A stretch of DNA of 64,000 bases, taken from NCBI RefSeq assembly GCF_003201605.1, contig NZ_QJJR01000003.1:1-64000 (forward strand), read 5' to 3'. Source of the stretch: Streptohalobacillus salinus. GTDB taxonomy: Bacteria; Bacillota; Bacilli; Bacillales; Amphibacillaceae. Under the pieces are notes generated by a model that ran no database searches, was not told the origin of the DNA, and was given only the letters and a program-made list of their open reading frames with translations. Made by a program: the position numbers and the translations under genes. How positions within the stretch are numbered: position 1 is the stretch's first letter; every line of letters begins with the position of its first letter. This document shows positions 27,655-36,091 of this stretch, one piece after another.

Positions 27655-28422
27655 TCACTCAAATATCCTCTTATACTTCCCCACTGATGCAATTACATGC
27701 CTCATCATAAAATAAGCTGATCCAATAGGGTTAATACCTACAAATCTAAATACCTTATACGTCATCTTAATTGTCTTTATCTTATTTCCTGATTTTGAAT
27801 TCCGAGAAATTCTGTAAATCAGCAATGGCTCGTTTACTCCAAAAGCTGTAACACCTATTTTCAAAATTCTCAGCCACACAGCATAATCTTCATGCATCTT
27901 ATCTTTTTCCATTTTTATATGTTCAAAATACTTCCTCTTTACAAGAACAGAAGAACATGATATTACATTCTGATTTCTAAGTTTCTTGTATGTTATTTTT
28001 TCAGGAACTTTAAATATTCCTTTGTAGGGTTCTCCCTCTTCATTAATATATGATGACCCAGTGAATAAGAATTCTGCGGCTTCCTTATCTACTATCTCAA
28101 ATTGTTTCTCTAATTTTTCTGGCTCCCACATATCATCACTATCTAAAAAAGCTATCCACTCACCAGATGCAAGCTCTATACCTCGGTTTCTAGTTGCGGA
28201 AACACCCATGTTTTTTCCGTTGGGTAATGCTTTTATTCTGGAATCATTTTGACTAAAATCTTCAATAATCCGAAGTGTATTATCTTTAGATCCATCATCC
28301 AGAACTAATAATTCCCAGTTTCTATATGTTTGAGCAAGAATTGAGTTTATCGCTTCAACAACATACTTTTCGCAATTATAAGCCGGCATAACTATACTGA
28401 CTAGAGCTTCATTTATACTCAT
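27655..28422 (-). CDS. Family 2 glycosyltransferase
   Basis: The 255-residue inverting GT-A enzyme begins VSIVMPAYNCEKYVVEAINSI, with LVLDDGSKDNT and the metal-binding DXD as FLDSDDMWEPEKL near residue 95. The acceptor domain is short. It shares a four-base ATGA overlap with the reductase gene upstream. It is expected to extend the capsule repeat unit. Confidence 0.86.
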   Translation of the reverse strand: MSINEALVSIVMPAYNCEKYVVEAINSILAQTYRNWELLVLDDGSKDNTLRIIEDFSQNDSRIKALPNGKNMGVSATRNRGIELASGEWIAFLDSDDMWEPEKLEKQFEIVDKEAAEFLFTGSSYINEEGEPYKGIFKVPEKITYKKLRNQNVISCSSVLVKRKYFEHIKMEKDKMHEDYAVWLRILKIGVTAFGVNEPLLIYRISRNSKSGNKIKTIKMTYKVFRFVGINPIGSAYFMMRHVIASVGKYKRIFE

Positions 28423-29270
28423 TTTCTTATCCCCTCTATTTCTATAATCGATTCTCTAAACCCACAAACTTTATAATCATTCTCATACTCTGATATACTC
28501 ATGTCATAAACCAAGTCACCAAATACCTTATTCACCATACTTATATTCAGTAATCTTAATAAGGGATTAAATAACTTAGTCATTACCGTTCGCTTACTGT
28601 GAATCTCAGCTATCAGCCTAACCATTTCACTCGTATTCACATACTCAGCATTCTGCGGAAAGAATAATCCACCACTTCTGTTATCAACAAGTTGCTTCAC
28701 AAACTCGGATAAGTTGTCTATGTAGATCATGCTTCTCTTATTGTCTACCTTTGGAAAGATCGGCGTCTTGAGAGCTAATCCTACTAACCTTGGATAGTTA
28801 CCTCTGCAGCCCTTCCCATAGACCATAGGCGGTCTTAAAGTTGCTACGGTGAACGAACTATCTATAAACTTATTAATTAATTCTTCTGCTTCAATCTTTG
28901 ATTTGCCATAAGCACTATTGGGCTTGAGTGGAGTATCCTTATCGATCACGCCATTCTCAATACCATACACACTCATTGAACTTAGAAAAATAAACTGCTC
29001 TACTCCATCTTGTTTCGCCTTTTGAGCAGTTTCATAAGCCAAGTCCCTGTTCACTTTATAGTAAAGATCTTGATTCTCTTTTGTTTTTTTGATATGAGCT
29101 ATCCCAGCCACATGAAACACAACGTCATATGTGCTGAAGTCCTTCTCTTTCCATGAACCATCTTTCATATCAACCGTATCTACTTTGTATTTATCAGGTT
29201 CTTTCATGAGCCAATTCTCTAAAGATGTACCTATGTAACTATTCTTACCAGTGATTAAAATATTTTTCAT
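28419..29270 (-). CDS. CapN/WbpV-like NAD-dependent sugar reductase or epimerase
   Basis: The 283-residue short-chain dehydrogenase has ILITGKNSYIGTSL at the N-terminus, FLSSMSVYG and the catalytic SAYGKSK near residue 140. It follows an initiating sugar transferase and lies in the same locus as a CapD-type dehydratase. In Staphylococcus aureus the CapD/CapN/CapM set makes UDP-FucNAc and transfers it to undecaprenyl phosphate, so a 4-keto reductase role is plausible here. That is inference from gene order; an epimerase role is the alternative. Confidence 0.7.
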   Translation of the reverse strand: MKNILITGKNSYIGTSLENWLMKEPDKYKVDTVDMKDGSWKEKDFSTYDVVFHVAGIAHIKKTKENQDLYYKVNRDLAYETAQKAKQDGVEQFIFLSSMSVYGIENGVIDKDTPLKPNSAYGKSKIEAEELINKFIDSSFTVATLRPPMVYGKGCRGNYPRLVGLALKTPIFPKVDNKRSMIYIDNLSEFVKQLVDNRSGGLFFPQNAEYVNTSEMVRLIAEIHSKRTVMTKLFNPLLRLLNISMVNKVFGDLVYDMSISEYENDYKVCGFRESIIEIEGIRK

Positions 29271-29324
29271 TTTGCCACCCCAATCAAGTGGGCTGTATTT
29301 GATATGCTGCTTATATCATGAGCC

Positions 29325-29963
29325 TCAGATTTTTGATTTTTCAGTCTTGTTATTTGTTTCAACTTTGGATCTTGTCCCAGTCCCACCTTCAACAACACCA
29401 TCACTTCTCAGAACACTGAATATCGTCCCAAAGAAGCATCTGACATCCATCATGAGCCCAATCTTCTCAGCATACTCTCCATCAAGTCTTGCCTTCACAT
29501 CAATCTTAAGCTCATCTCTACCATTAATCTGCGCCCAGCCTGTGAGGCCAACCGACACATCATTCGCGCCGTACTTCTCTCTCTCTTCAATCAGATCATA
29601 CTGATTCCAAAGCGCTGGTCTTGGGCCAATGATGCTCATCTCACCTATAAAGATATTGATGATTTGTGGTAGCTCATCCAAAGATGTTCTACGCAGAAAC
29701 TTACCGACATTAGTAATCCAGTGATCAGGGTTCTCTAAAAGGTGTGTTGGCGTGTCCTTCGGCGTATCAATTCGCATAGTTCTAAACTTCAAAATATGAA
29801 AATGACTCTTATGGATCCCAACTCTCTTCTGTTTAAAGAGAACAGGTCCAGGGGAGTCAAGCTTTATTGCTATAATGAATACTAAAAAAACAGGAGATAA
29901 AATAATTAGTCCTAAAGATGAAAGTATGATATCTATTAATCTTTTGATTGTTAAGTAAACCAT
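29325..29963 (-). CDS. Initiating sugar-1-phosphate transferase (CapM/WcaJ type)
   Basis: The 212-residue bacterial sugar transferase has one hydrophobic segment at residues 8-35 (IILSSLGLIILSPVFLVF) followed by the catalytic domain: PVLFKQKRVG, FHILKFRTM, FLRRTSLDELPQI and IIGPRPAL. It attaches the first sugar phosphate to undecaprenyl phosphate at the inner membrane face. I chose the ATG at 29963, which follows AGGAGG. The C-terminal tail is long and Thr/Lys-rich. Confidence 0.87.
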   Translation of the reverse strand: MVYLTIKRLIDIILSSLGLIILSPVFLVFIIAIKLDSPGPVLFKQKRVGIHKSHFHILKFRTMRIDTPKDTPTHLLENPDHWITNVGKFLRRTSLDELPQIINIFIGEMSIIGPRPALWNQYDLIEEREKYGANDVSVGLTGWAQINGRDELKIDVKARLDGEYAEKIGLMMDVRCFFGTIFSVLRSDGVVEGGTGTRSKVETNNKTEKSKI

Positions 29964-30193
29964 GATAATTCCTCCTGCTTTGGTTATGTATGTTTGTGGT
30001 GTGTAGAACACCTTTGTTTTCTTAATCTATATGTAGTATGTCACTCATTTTCAAACACTATATCTTGCATAATTCCCACTCATGATTGGATGCTTAGACG
30101 TTTAATGCTTCTGTAACATTCACCCTCATACACCAACCTCGTAAACCCTTGATATTACTAGTTTACAGCCTATTTATCCTTTCACCATACTCA

Positions 30194-30236
30194 CGTCGCT
30201 TTATTCACCCACTCTGTCTCAATTAATAAAGCGACG
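30194..30236. repeat. Perfect 12-bp inverted repeat
   Basis: CGTCGCTTTATT (30194-30205) and AATAAAGCGACG (30225-30236) pair exactly across a 19-base loop. It lies about 20 bases beyond the pseudopilin stop. There is no T-run on either strand after it, so a normal rho-independent terminator is doubtful; an RNA-stability hairpin is possible. Confidence 0.6.
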
Positions 30237-30256
30237 CGCCTAGTTATTATAAGTGA

Positions 30257-30592
30257 TTAAAGGTGAGGTACTTCTTCAGATTCATCATTATTTTCACTTG
30301 CGCCGTGCTTACTACAGTTAACTCTGCCATCACTATAACGATAGTGATGGTTTGTCGAATCAACGTCGATGGTGTTTAGAAATGTTAAGAACAATGCGTC
30401 TAAATGATCAAGACCCTCCAAGGTCAGATAGGCTTCGTAGCGCCGTTCAATTTCTACGGCGCCGATGTGACACGCCTCTTCTTCAGCATGCTCAATCATT
30501 GTTGACACACTCGGAGCAAGAACTGCAAGAATAATCGAAAGAACAGCAATCACGGCCAACAACTCAACAAGCGTCAGTCCATCTCCACGCAT
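30257..30592 (-). CDS. Orphan type IV pilin-like (pseudopilin) protein
   Basis: This 111-residue protein begins MRGDGLTLVELLAVIAVLSI, a prepilin signal with a very short leader, Gly before the cleavage site, Glu at mature position 5 and a hydrophobic helix up to about residue 25. The rest is hydrophilic, with two cysteines (CHIGA and VNCSKH) that could form the pilin disulfide. ComGC-type competence pilins are the nearest class. No pilus assembly ATPase, prepilin peptidase or other pilin lies in the window, so it would rely on distant genes. The ribosome site is weak. Confidence 0.65.
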   Translation of the reverse strand: MRGDGLTLVELLAVIAVLSIILAVLAPSVSTMIEHAEEEACHIGAVEIERRYEAYLTLEGLDHLDALFLTFLNTIDVDSTNHHYRYSDGRVNCSKHGASENNDESEEVPHL

Positions 30593-30669
30593 TTAAGTGC
30601 ACCAACCTTATCTGTTGATGGTAAAACACTTCATACTGAGGTGGCGCTTATTCTGCTTTCACATTTACG

Positions 30670-32502
30670 TTAATTTGTTTGTTGTCGCTGTTGTTGCTTT
30701 GACTCTGCGTAAACAATTGTCATTAAGGCGTCTTTTAACTCTTTAATCGTGTAATTCGGGAATTCCTTTATTAAGTTTAACACAGATTGGATGTCTACTT
30801 CGCTTGTTCTTCCAACATAAATTTTTTCATAGACCTCACCTGGGAAGACTTCATTCGCATTGAGAAGTTCTTCAAACATTTTTTCCCCTGGTCGAATGCC
30901 TGAATATTTAATTTCAATCTCATCTGTGGTGTAGCCTGATAACTTAATCAGATTCTTCGCAAGGTCAACAATCTTCACCGGTTCACCCATATCAAGGACA
31001 AAGATTTCCCCACCCTTCGCTAAGGTGCTTGCCTGAACAACAAGCCGTGAGGCTTCGGGGATTGTCATGAAGTACCGCGTCATCTCTGGGTCGGTGACTG
31101 TAATCGGGCCCCCGCGTTCAATTTGCTGTTTAAAGAGCGGAATCACAGAACCCCGACTACCTAACACATTACCGAAACGGACCGCAACAAATGTAGTTCG
31201 GCTACGCTTGGCAATGTCTTGGACCAACATTTCCGCTAACCGTTTTGTTGCACCCATCACGTTTGTTGGATTAACCGCTTTATCAGTTGAAACTAAGACG
31301 AAGGTATCGACGTCATAAGTATCGGCAGCTTCCGACACATTTTTCGTACCGATGATGTTATTCTTCACCGCTTCATGGGGATTATACTCCATTAATGGCA
31401 CATGTTTATGGGCGGCTGCGTGATAAATCATTTTCGGGGCGTGCGTGCGAACAATCTCGAAGATGCGCTCACGGTCTTGCACATCAGCAATCACAGGAAC
31501 TACCTCGGTTGCTTGATCTTGAAAAAGACGTTTAAGCTCCATATCAATCTTATAGATGCTGTATTCCCCGTGACCAACGAGTAAGATTTTTTTCGGTTTA
31601 AATTTCATTAACTGCCGGGTAATCTCAGAACCAATCGAGCCACCCGCACCTGTGATCATCACTGTTTCATCTTTGATGTCTTTCTCGATTAAGCGAATAT
31701 CTAATTCAACTGGCGCTCGACCAAGGACGTCTTCGACGTCTACACTTCGCAGTGCTTTAATTGACACCTTACCACTGGCCAAGTCTTCAAGTTTCGGTAA
31801 GATTTGCACTTTCGCATTTGTTGCATTACACGTATCAATGACCCGTTTTAAATCACCATTGGTCAAGGAAGGAATCGCAATCACGATATGATCAATCCGT
31901 TCCCGCTTAGCAATCCGTTCAATATCATAGGTCGTCCCAAGAACTGGTAGATCATATAACTCTAGTTTCTGTTTATCTCGATCATCATCAACAAAGGCAA
32001 TCGGACACAGCTCTGAATTTTGCGCTTCATTTTTAAGTTGCCGCGCAATCATCGCACCAGCTGCACCAGCCCCAACAATTAATGTTCGCTTCTTATTGGT
32101 ATTATCAATGATATAACGATCGCGATAAACACGCCAAGCAAATCGCGAACCACCAATAAAGGTAATGTGTAATAGCCAAGTTACCACAAGTGCACGACGA
32201 TAAAGGGTAAAACCATTAAACAAAAATTGGACAAAGGCGGTAGAAAGAATGGATAAGGACACTGCCCGGACAATCGCAACGAGTTCTCCGACACTCGCAT
32301 AAGCCCAGACTTTATGGTAGAGCTTAAATATGTAGGCGAACAGATGATGGAAAAGCAATAGAGCAATCGCAGAGACCAGCATTGTTTCAGTATTGAATAT
32401 TTCCATTGAAGGATAAACAATCCATGAAGCGATATATACCGCTGAAGCAACAATGATAGAATCTAAAATAATTAATAAGAGCATTCTTTTTTTATAACTC
32501 AT
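30670..32502 (-). CDS. epsC: CapD/EpsC-type membrane UDP-sugar 4,6-dehydratase
   Basis: The 610-residue protein has four membrane helices in residues 8-110, a CoA-binding-like Rossmann domain (TLIVGAGAAGAMIARQL) and a C-terminal dehydratase domain (VMITGAGGSIGSEITRQL). The active site reads LVSTDKAVNPTNVMGATKRLAE, with Met in place of the usual Tyr, as is normal for this family. It makes a 4-keto-6-deoxy sugar for the initiating residue. I chose the ATG at 32502; an upstream in-frame start at 32556 has no ribosome site. Confidence 0.87.
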   Translation of the reverse strand: MSYKKRMLLLIILDSIIVASAVYIASWIVYPSMEIFNTETMLVSAIALLLFHHLFAYIFKLYHKVWAYASVGELVAIVRAVSLSILSTAFVQFLFNGFTLYRRALVVTWLLHITFIGGSRFAWRVYRDRYIIDNTNKKRTLIVGAGAAGAMIARQLKNEAQNSELCPIAFVDDDRDKQKLELYDLPVLGTTYDIERIAKRERIDHIVIAIPSLTNGDLKRVIDTCNATNAKVQILPKLEDLASGKVSIKALRSVDVEDVLGRAPVELDIRLIEKDIKDETVMITGAGGSIGSEITRQLMKFKPKKILLVGHGEYSIYKIDMELKRLFQDQATEVVPVIADVQDRERIFEIVRTHAPKMIYHAAAHKHVPLMEYNPHEAVKNNIIGTKNVSEAADTYDVDTFVLVSTDKAVNPTNVMGATKRLAEMLVQDIAKRSRTTFVAVRFGNVLGSRGSVIPLFKQQIERGGPITVTDPEMTRYFMTIPEASRLVVQASTLAKGGEIFVLDMGEPVKIVDLAKNLIKLSGYTTDEIEIKYSGIRPGEKMFEELLNANEVFPGEVYEKIYVGRTSEVDIQSVLNLIKEFPNYTIKELKDALMTIVYAESKQQQRQQTN

Positions 32503-32717
32503 GCTGTTTGCCCTACTTTCTATACTGGAATTTCGATAAAATCGCATAGGGTACACACATCCCCGAAACCTATCAGAACTGTCTATGAATTAATCATAAT
32601 GACGAATAGTTTTTATGTCTTATAACAAATAATCCATCTGCACTCATTCGTTTAACGTTAGTTAAGCACGAACGCTTTTTAATGCTGCGATAACCTGCTT
32701 AAAGCTACTAATATAAT

Positions 32718-33485
32718 CTAAAACAAGCCGAAAAATTTCTTTTTCTTCGGTTTTAATGGCTCATCGATATATAACGTTTCTCCAGCTAACATCAAATGGG
32801 CATTTTCTAACAATTGGTTTAATAATGGACTACCAAAAGCATCTTCAATCTCCAGACAAGCTTCCTTCATGTGAAAGCCACGACGCTCGACGTGATGGGC
32901 GTCTGAGGCAATCACGTGCGCTAACCGGTGCTCGAGGATTTGTTCTGAGAACTGCTTGATTTGCTTTCCAAACTGTCCAGTTAAACTTGAAGCAGTTAAT
33001 TGTGTTAAAGAACCATTACGTACAAATTCATACAGCCGTTCCGGCTCTTTTAAAAAAACATGATTACGTTCTGGATGGACAATTACCGGTGTGTAGCCAT
33101 GGGTTTGTATATCAAACAATAACCGGCTTGCATAGTGTGGGATTTGTTCTGTTGGAAATTCGACAAGAAGGTAACGATTATTTTGATTAATCGTTAATAG
33201 CTCTGACTGAATAATTTCTTCTAAGATCTCACCATGAATCCTAATCTCTTGACCTGGATAAACTGTAAGGGGAATACTTTCATCCTCTAAGCGTGCATTT
33301 AATGTTTCAACACAAGTCAGTACGCTCTCTTTATCACTGTTATAGCGACTCGTTTTATGATGCGGTGTCGCAACGATTCCAGATATACCTTCTTTAACTG
33401 CAGCTCTAGCGAGCGCAAGACTTTCATCTATATCTTTCGCCCCATCATCAAGACCTGGCAGTATGTGACTATGTAAATCTATCAT
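32718..33485 (-). CDS. ywqE: YwqE/CapC-type protein tyrosine phosphatase
   Basis: The 255-residue PHP-fold metallophosphatase begins MIDLHSHILPGLDDGAKD and has further metal-ligand motifs ATPHHK, VEFPTEQIPHY, HPERN and ASDAHH. It removes phosphate from the tyrosine kinase YwqD and so tunes capsule length. I chose the ATG at 33485, which follows AAAGGTG; an upstream in-frame start adds 20 unlikely residues. It has its own promoter, separate from ywqCD. The C-terminus ends in a run of lysines (KPKKKKFFGLF). Confidence 0.88.
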   Translation of the reverse strand: MIDLHSHILPGLDDGAKDIDESLALARAAVKEGISGIVATPHHKTSRYNSDKESVLTCVETLNARLEDESIPLTVYPGQEIRIHGEILEEIIQSELLTINQNNRYLLVEFPTEQIPHYASRLLFDIQTHGYTPVIVHPERNHVFLKEPERLYEFVRNGSLTQLTASSLTGQFGKQIKQFSEQILEHRLAHVIASDAHHVERRGFHMKEACLEIEDAFGSPLLNQLLENAHLMLAGETLYIDEPLKPKKKKFFGLF

Positions 33486-33525
33486 AACCCATCGACACCT
33501 TTCTGGAATTGTTCGCGCACAAAAT

Positions 33526-33534
33526 AGTATAGCA
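33526..33534 (-). promoter_or_regulatory. Extended -10 promoter of ywqE
   Basis: On the minus strand TGC-TATACT is an extended -10 element, 40 bases before the ywqE start. Any -35 element is weak. It lies downstream of the ywqD terminator, so the long capsule operon probably starts here. Confidence 0.5.
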
Positions 33535-33545
33535 GATATTACCAC

Positions 33546-34059
33546 TAATTAAAACCGACTTTGTGACATTTCACTGTAAAATTCAGCTTTTTTGTGAACA
33601 CTGCCACAAGCGTTACGAGTGTTTCCGGTTACTTTAGGCCTATTCTGTTTATGGTCTTTGAAATCACGATGAATAAAAGTGTTTGAGTGAAATTCAAGAG
33701 AAAAACTTCAATTCATAATAAGTGCTGTAACGAACCTAGCAGTACACTAGGTTTTAAAAGTCACATTGTCAATCGATATCGTTCGGTGCCCTTTTTACAG
33801 GACGCAGAACCACGACTAATTAAACACATGCTGAAACCTTCTCAAAAATCTTCAGTCCAGTCTTTAAGCATTTTTTCTCGTGCAAGTACTTCCTAGCCTC
33901 ATCAATTTAACTAACTTCTATGGCTTAGCTTAGATATTTACAATGAAAATCTTTCTCATGTGCTTCTGTCACAATCTCGATTATACCAAATGATTTATTT
34001 AGATTAACGATTAATCCTTACCTTACATCTTCACTAAATCTTAGGGGAACGACCTAAAA
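33546..34059. other. Gene-free gap between ywqE and ywqD
   Basis: I see no gene in this stretch. It contains a small hairpin, AACCTAG (33733-33739) with CTAGGTT (33747-33753). A 69-codon open frame on the plus strand in this gap has no family resemblance and no ribosome site. Confidence 0.5.
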
Positions 34060-34085
34060 CAAAAAGCACACCTTTCGGCATGCTT
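34060..34085 (-). terminator. Rho-independent terminator after ywqD
   Basis: On the minus strand AAGCATGCC-GAAA-GGTGTGCTT forms a nine-pair stem (including two G-U pairs) with a GAAA loop and is followed by TTTTTG. It overlaps the ywqD stop codon. Confidence 0.8.
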
Positions 34086-34773
34086 AATGTGAGTAATAGT
34101 AGTAATCACCTTTTGAGTGTTCTTTGTCATTTAAGACTGCACCTAATAGTTTTGATTTTGCTGGTTCTAACAATTCTTTTGCTTTGATTGCTAGCTCTTT
34201 ATCAGTCTTTTTACTGCGCACTACAAGTAATGTCCCATCAACTTCATTGGCAAGAATTTGTGCATCCGTGACTGCTAATACTGGTGGTGTATCAAAAATC
34301 ACAATATCATAGTATTCCGACGCTTCATGAATAAGCTTTTGCATCGCTTTTGATCCTAGCAATTCAGAAGGGTTTGGTGGGATTGGACCTGACGGCAAAA
34401 TATCTAATGTTGATTCTTCAGACTTCGTTGTCGCTTCGGCAAGGACCATATCTCCGACAAGTACACTACTTAATCCAATACGGTTATCGATTCTAAATGT
34501 GTAATGTACGGTTGGTTTTCTTAAATCGGCATCAACAAGTAAAACCTTCTTTTCTTGTTGAGCAAAGACTAACGCGAGGTTTGCAACTGTTGATGATTTA
34601 CCTTCCGCAGGTCCTGCTGAAGTGACTAACATGGTCTTCAATTCGCCATCAACGGAAGCAAACTGTAAATTCGTTCGAATCGTTCGGTATTGTTCTGAGA
34701 TTGGGGAACGCGGGTTCATCTTTGTGATTAAATGTCTGCTTGCTTGTGATTCTGGTTTTTGACGTTTAGCCAT
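34084..34773 (-). CDS. ywqD: YwqD/CapB-type bacterial tyrosine kinase
   Basis: The 229-residue BY-kinase has Walker A in TSAGPAEGKSST (near residue 55), Walker A' in VLLVDADLRKPT and Walker B in IVIFDTPPVL. The C-terminal tyrosine cluster is short: GDYYYYSH. It autophosphorylates there with help from the membrane partner YwqC and controls polysaccharide synthesis, including UDP-glucose dehydrogenases in Bacillus. It lies two bases after ywqC and ends in a terminator. Confidence 0.92.
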   Translation of the reverse strand: MAKRQKPESQASRHLITKMNPRSPISEQYRTIRTNLQFASVDGELKTMLVTSAGPAEGKSSTVANLALVFAQQEKKVLLVDADLRKPTVHYTFRIDNRIGLSSVLVGDMVLAEATTKSEESTLDILPSGPIPPNPSELLGSKAMQKLIHEASEYYDIVIFDTPPVLAVTDAQILANEVDGTLLVVRSKKTDKELAIKAKELLEPAKSKLLGAVLNDKEHSKGDYYYYSH

Positions 34774-34775
34774 GG

Positions 34776-35534
34776 TTACGCTCTCCTCTCTCTTTTGGTT
34801 CTAGCAACAGGCTGGACATGTTGTTTAGGTACAGCATGGTGGGCGTGCATATCGCGATCAGAAATGTGGGAAATAACACCTAAGACCGGCATGCCAAGAA
34901 TATTTTCAACATCATCTTCAGTTTTAACAGAGTTATCAAGATATTCAAGTAAGAAGGTAACCCCGACTGAAACCATCCCCCCTAATACTAATGCAATCGC
35001 AATATTTAACATCAGGTTAGGACTAACCGGCGCTGGGTTAGACCCTACTTCGGCACGATTTAACACATTTACATTATCGACATTCATTAACTCAAATACT
35101 TCTTCTTGAAAAACGGCAACGGTAGTATTCGCAATCCGTTCCGCTTGGATTGGATCCGTATCTCTAACGCTTACTGTGACCACTTGTGAATTGTTTTCAT
35201 TTTGAACCGTTATCTTGTTACTTAATGCAGTTGCAGATAGGTCTAACTCTAATTCGTCAATAACTTCATCTAAAATTCTATTACTTGTAATGATGACATT
35301 ATATGTATTGATTAAATCAATATTTGTTCTAATATCACTTGATTGAATAGTATTTGTCTGCTCAGTATTATTTTGGTTGACTAAGAATTGCGTACTTACC
35401 TGGTACTCTTTCGTAATTAAAAATACAGTGACGATTCCACTAATTGCTGCTGCAAATAATGAAACGGTAATAATCATTCCCAACCTTTTTTTTATGACCG
35501 TGGCTAGCTCTTTTAACGAGATTGTTTCTTCCAT
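34776..35534 (-). CDS. ywqC: YwqC/CapA-type kinase modulator (Wzz-like)
   Basis: The 252-residue protein has two membrane helices, residues 18-40 (MIITVSLFAAAISGIVTVFLI) and about 176-200, flanking an extracytoplasmic domain. This is the polysaccharide co-polymerase/Wzz layout. PAPVSPNLMLN before the second helix is the expected proline-rich motif. The cytoplasmic tail ends in basic residues and should activate YwqD. AGGAGG precedes the ATG. Confidence 0.9.
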   Translation of the reverse strand: MEETISLKELATVIKKRLGMIITVSLFAAAISGIVTVFLITKEYQVSTQFLVNQNNTEQTNTIQSSDIRTNIDLINTYNVIITSNRILDEVIDELELDLSATALSNKITVQNENNSQVVTVSVRDTDPIQAERIANTTVAVFQEEVFELMNVDNVNVLNRAEVGSNPAPVSPNLMLNIAIALVLGGMVSVGVTFLLEYLDNSVKTEDDVENILGMPVLGVISHISDRDMHAHHAVPKQHVQPVARTKRERRA

Positions 35535-35641
35535 TATTTTAATCCTCCTGATGATAAAAATTATCTTCCAAGCAAATATGGCTGATTTTCATTATCAACC
35601 ATAGGTTCGTCTATTCTCTTTTTTCATAATACACAAAGACG

Positions 35642-35650
35642 ATTATAACA
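35642..35650 (-). promoter_or_regulatory. Extended -10 promoter of ywqCD
   Basis: On the minus strand TGT-TATAAT is a perfect extended -10 element about 110 bases before the ywqC ATG. The -35 region is weak. Confidence 0.6.
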
Positions 35651-36010
35651 TATTAACAAGCAGATGAGAGGGAAAATAAAGTTTTTTTATAAATGACATT
35701 CACCGTTAAATAGCCCCTGTTCAAATTCTCTGTTATTTCCTATATATTTACGCCTCCGCATTATTGAATTAACACGTGTAAGCAACAACTCATTCAAAAC
35801 CACTAACGTCAAGAATATCAGCTAAACACTTGCATCTCACTTATTGACATTCACAGTTTTTAGTACTCTTATCAAATTATTTCTTGTCACAAAATTGTCA
35901 AAAGTTGATTTATTCCTTGTCTCATCATTCTTCAACGGGTCTGATTAACATCACGACCGCACGATTGATGCTTCCCTAGCTAAACATCGCTATTCAAACA
36001 CAATTCTTTA

Positions 36011-36046
36011 TGCTAAAATAACAAAAGACGCAACATATTGTGTTAT
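36011..36046 (+). promoter_or_regulatory. nrdD promoter with possible NrdR box
   Basis: TGC-TAAAAT (36011-36019) is an extended -10 element. CAACATATTGTGTT (36031-36044) partly matches the NrdR box consensus ACACWATATNTWGTGT and covers the expected transcription start, where a repressor would act. The match is imperfect. Confidence 0.4.
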
Positions 36047-36091
36047 ACATAACAATTGATATCAATATATAGTATTAAAGGAGCAGATGAC

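Larger units (their letters stand above)
35535..36091. other. Divergent promoter region between ywqC and nrdD
   Basis: This region separates the minus-strand ywqCD unit from the plus-strand nrdDG unit and has no gene. It holds the ywqC promoter at 35642-35650 and the nrdD promoter at 36011-36019, with an NrdR-like sequence right after the latter. The remaining 300 bases show nothing I recognise. Confidence 0.6.

Noticed and set aside
33733-33753. Seven-base hairpin as a riboswitch or terminator
   Set aside because: The stem is short, has no T-run, and no wider conserved structure is apparent.
33687-33896. Short open frame on the plus strand in the ywqE-ywqD gap
   Set aside because: No ribosome site, no family resemblance, and it lies in sequence with hairpins and a promoter region.
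36011-36060. Fnr or Rex operator at the nrdD promoter
   Set aside because: Neither the Fnr nor the Rex half-site pair is present with correct spacing; the NrdR-like match is only partial.
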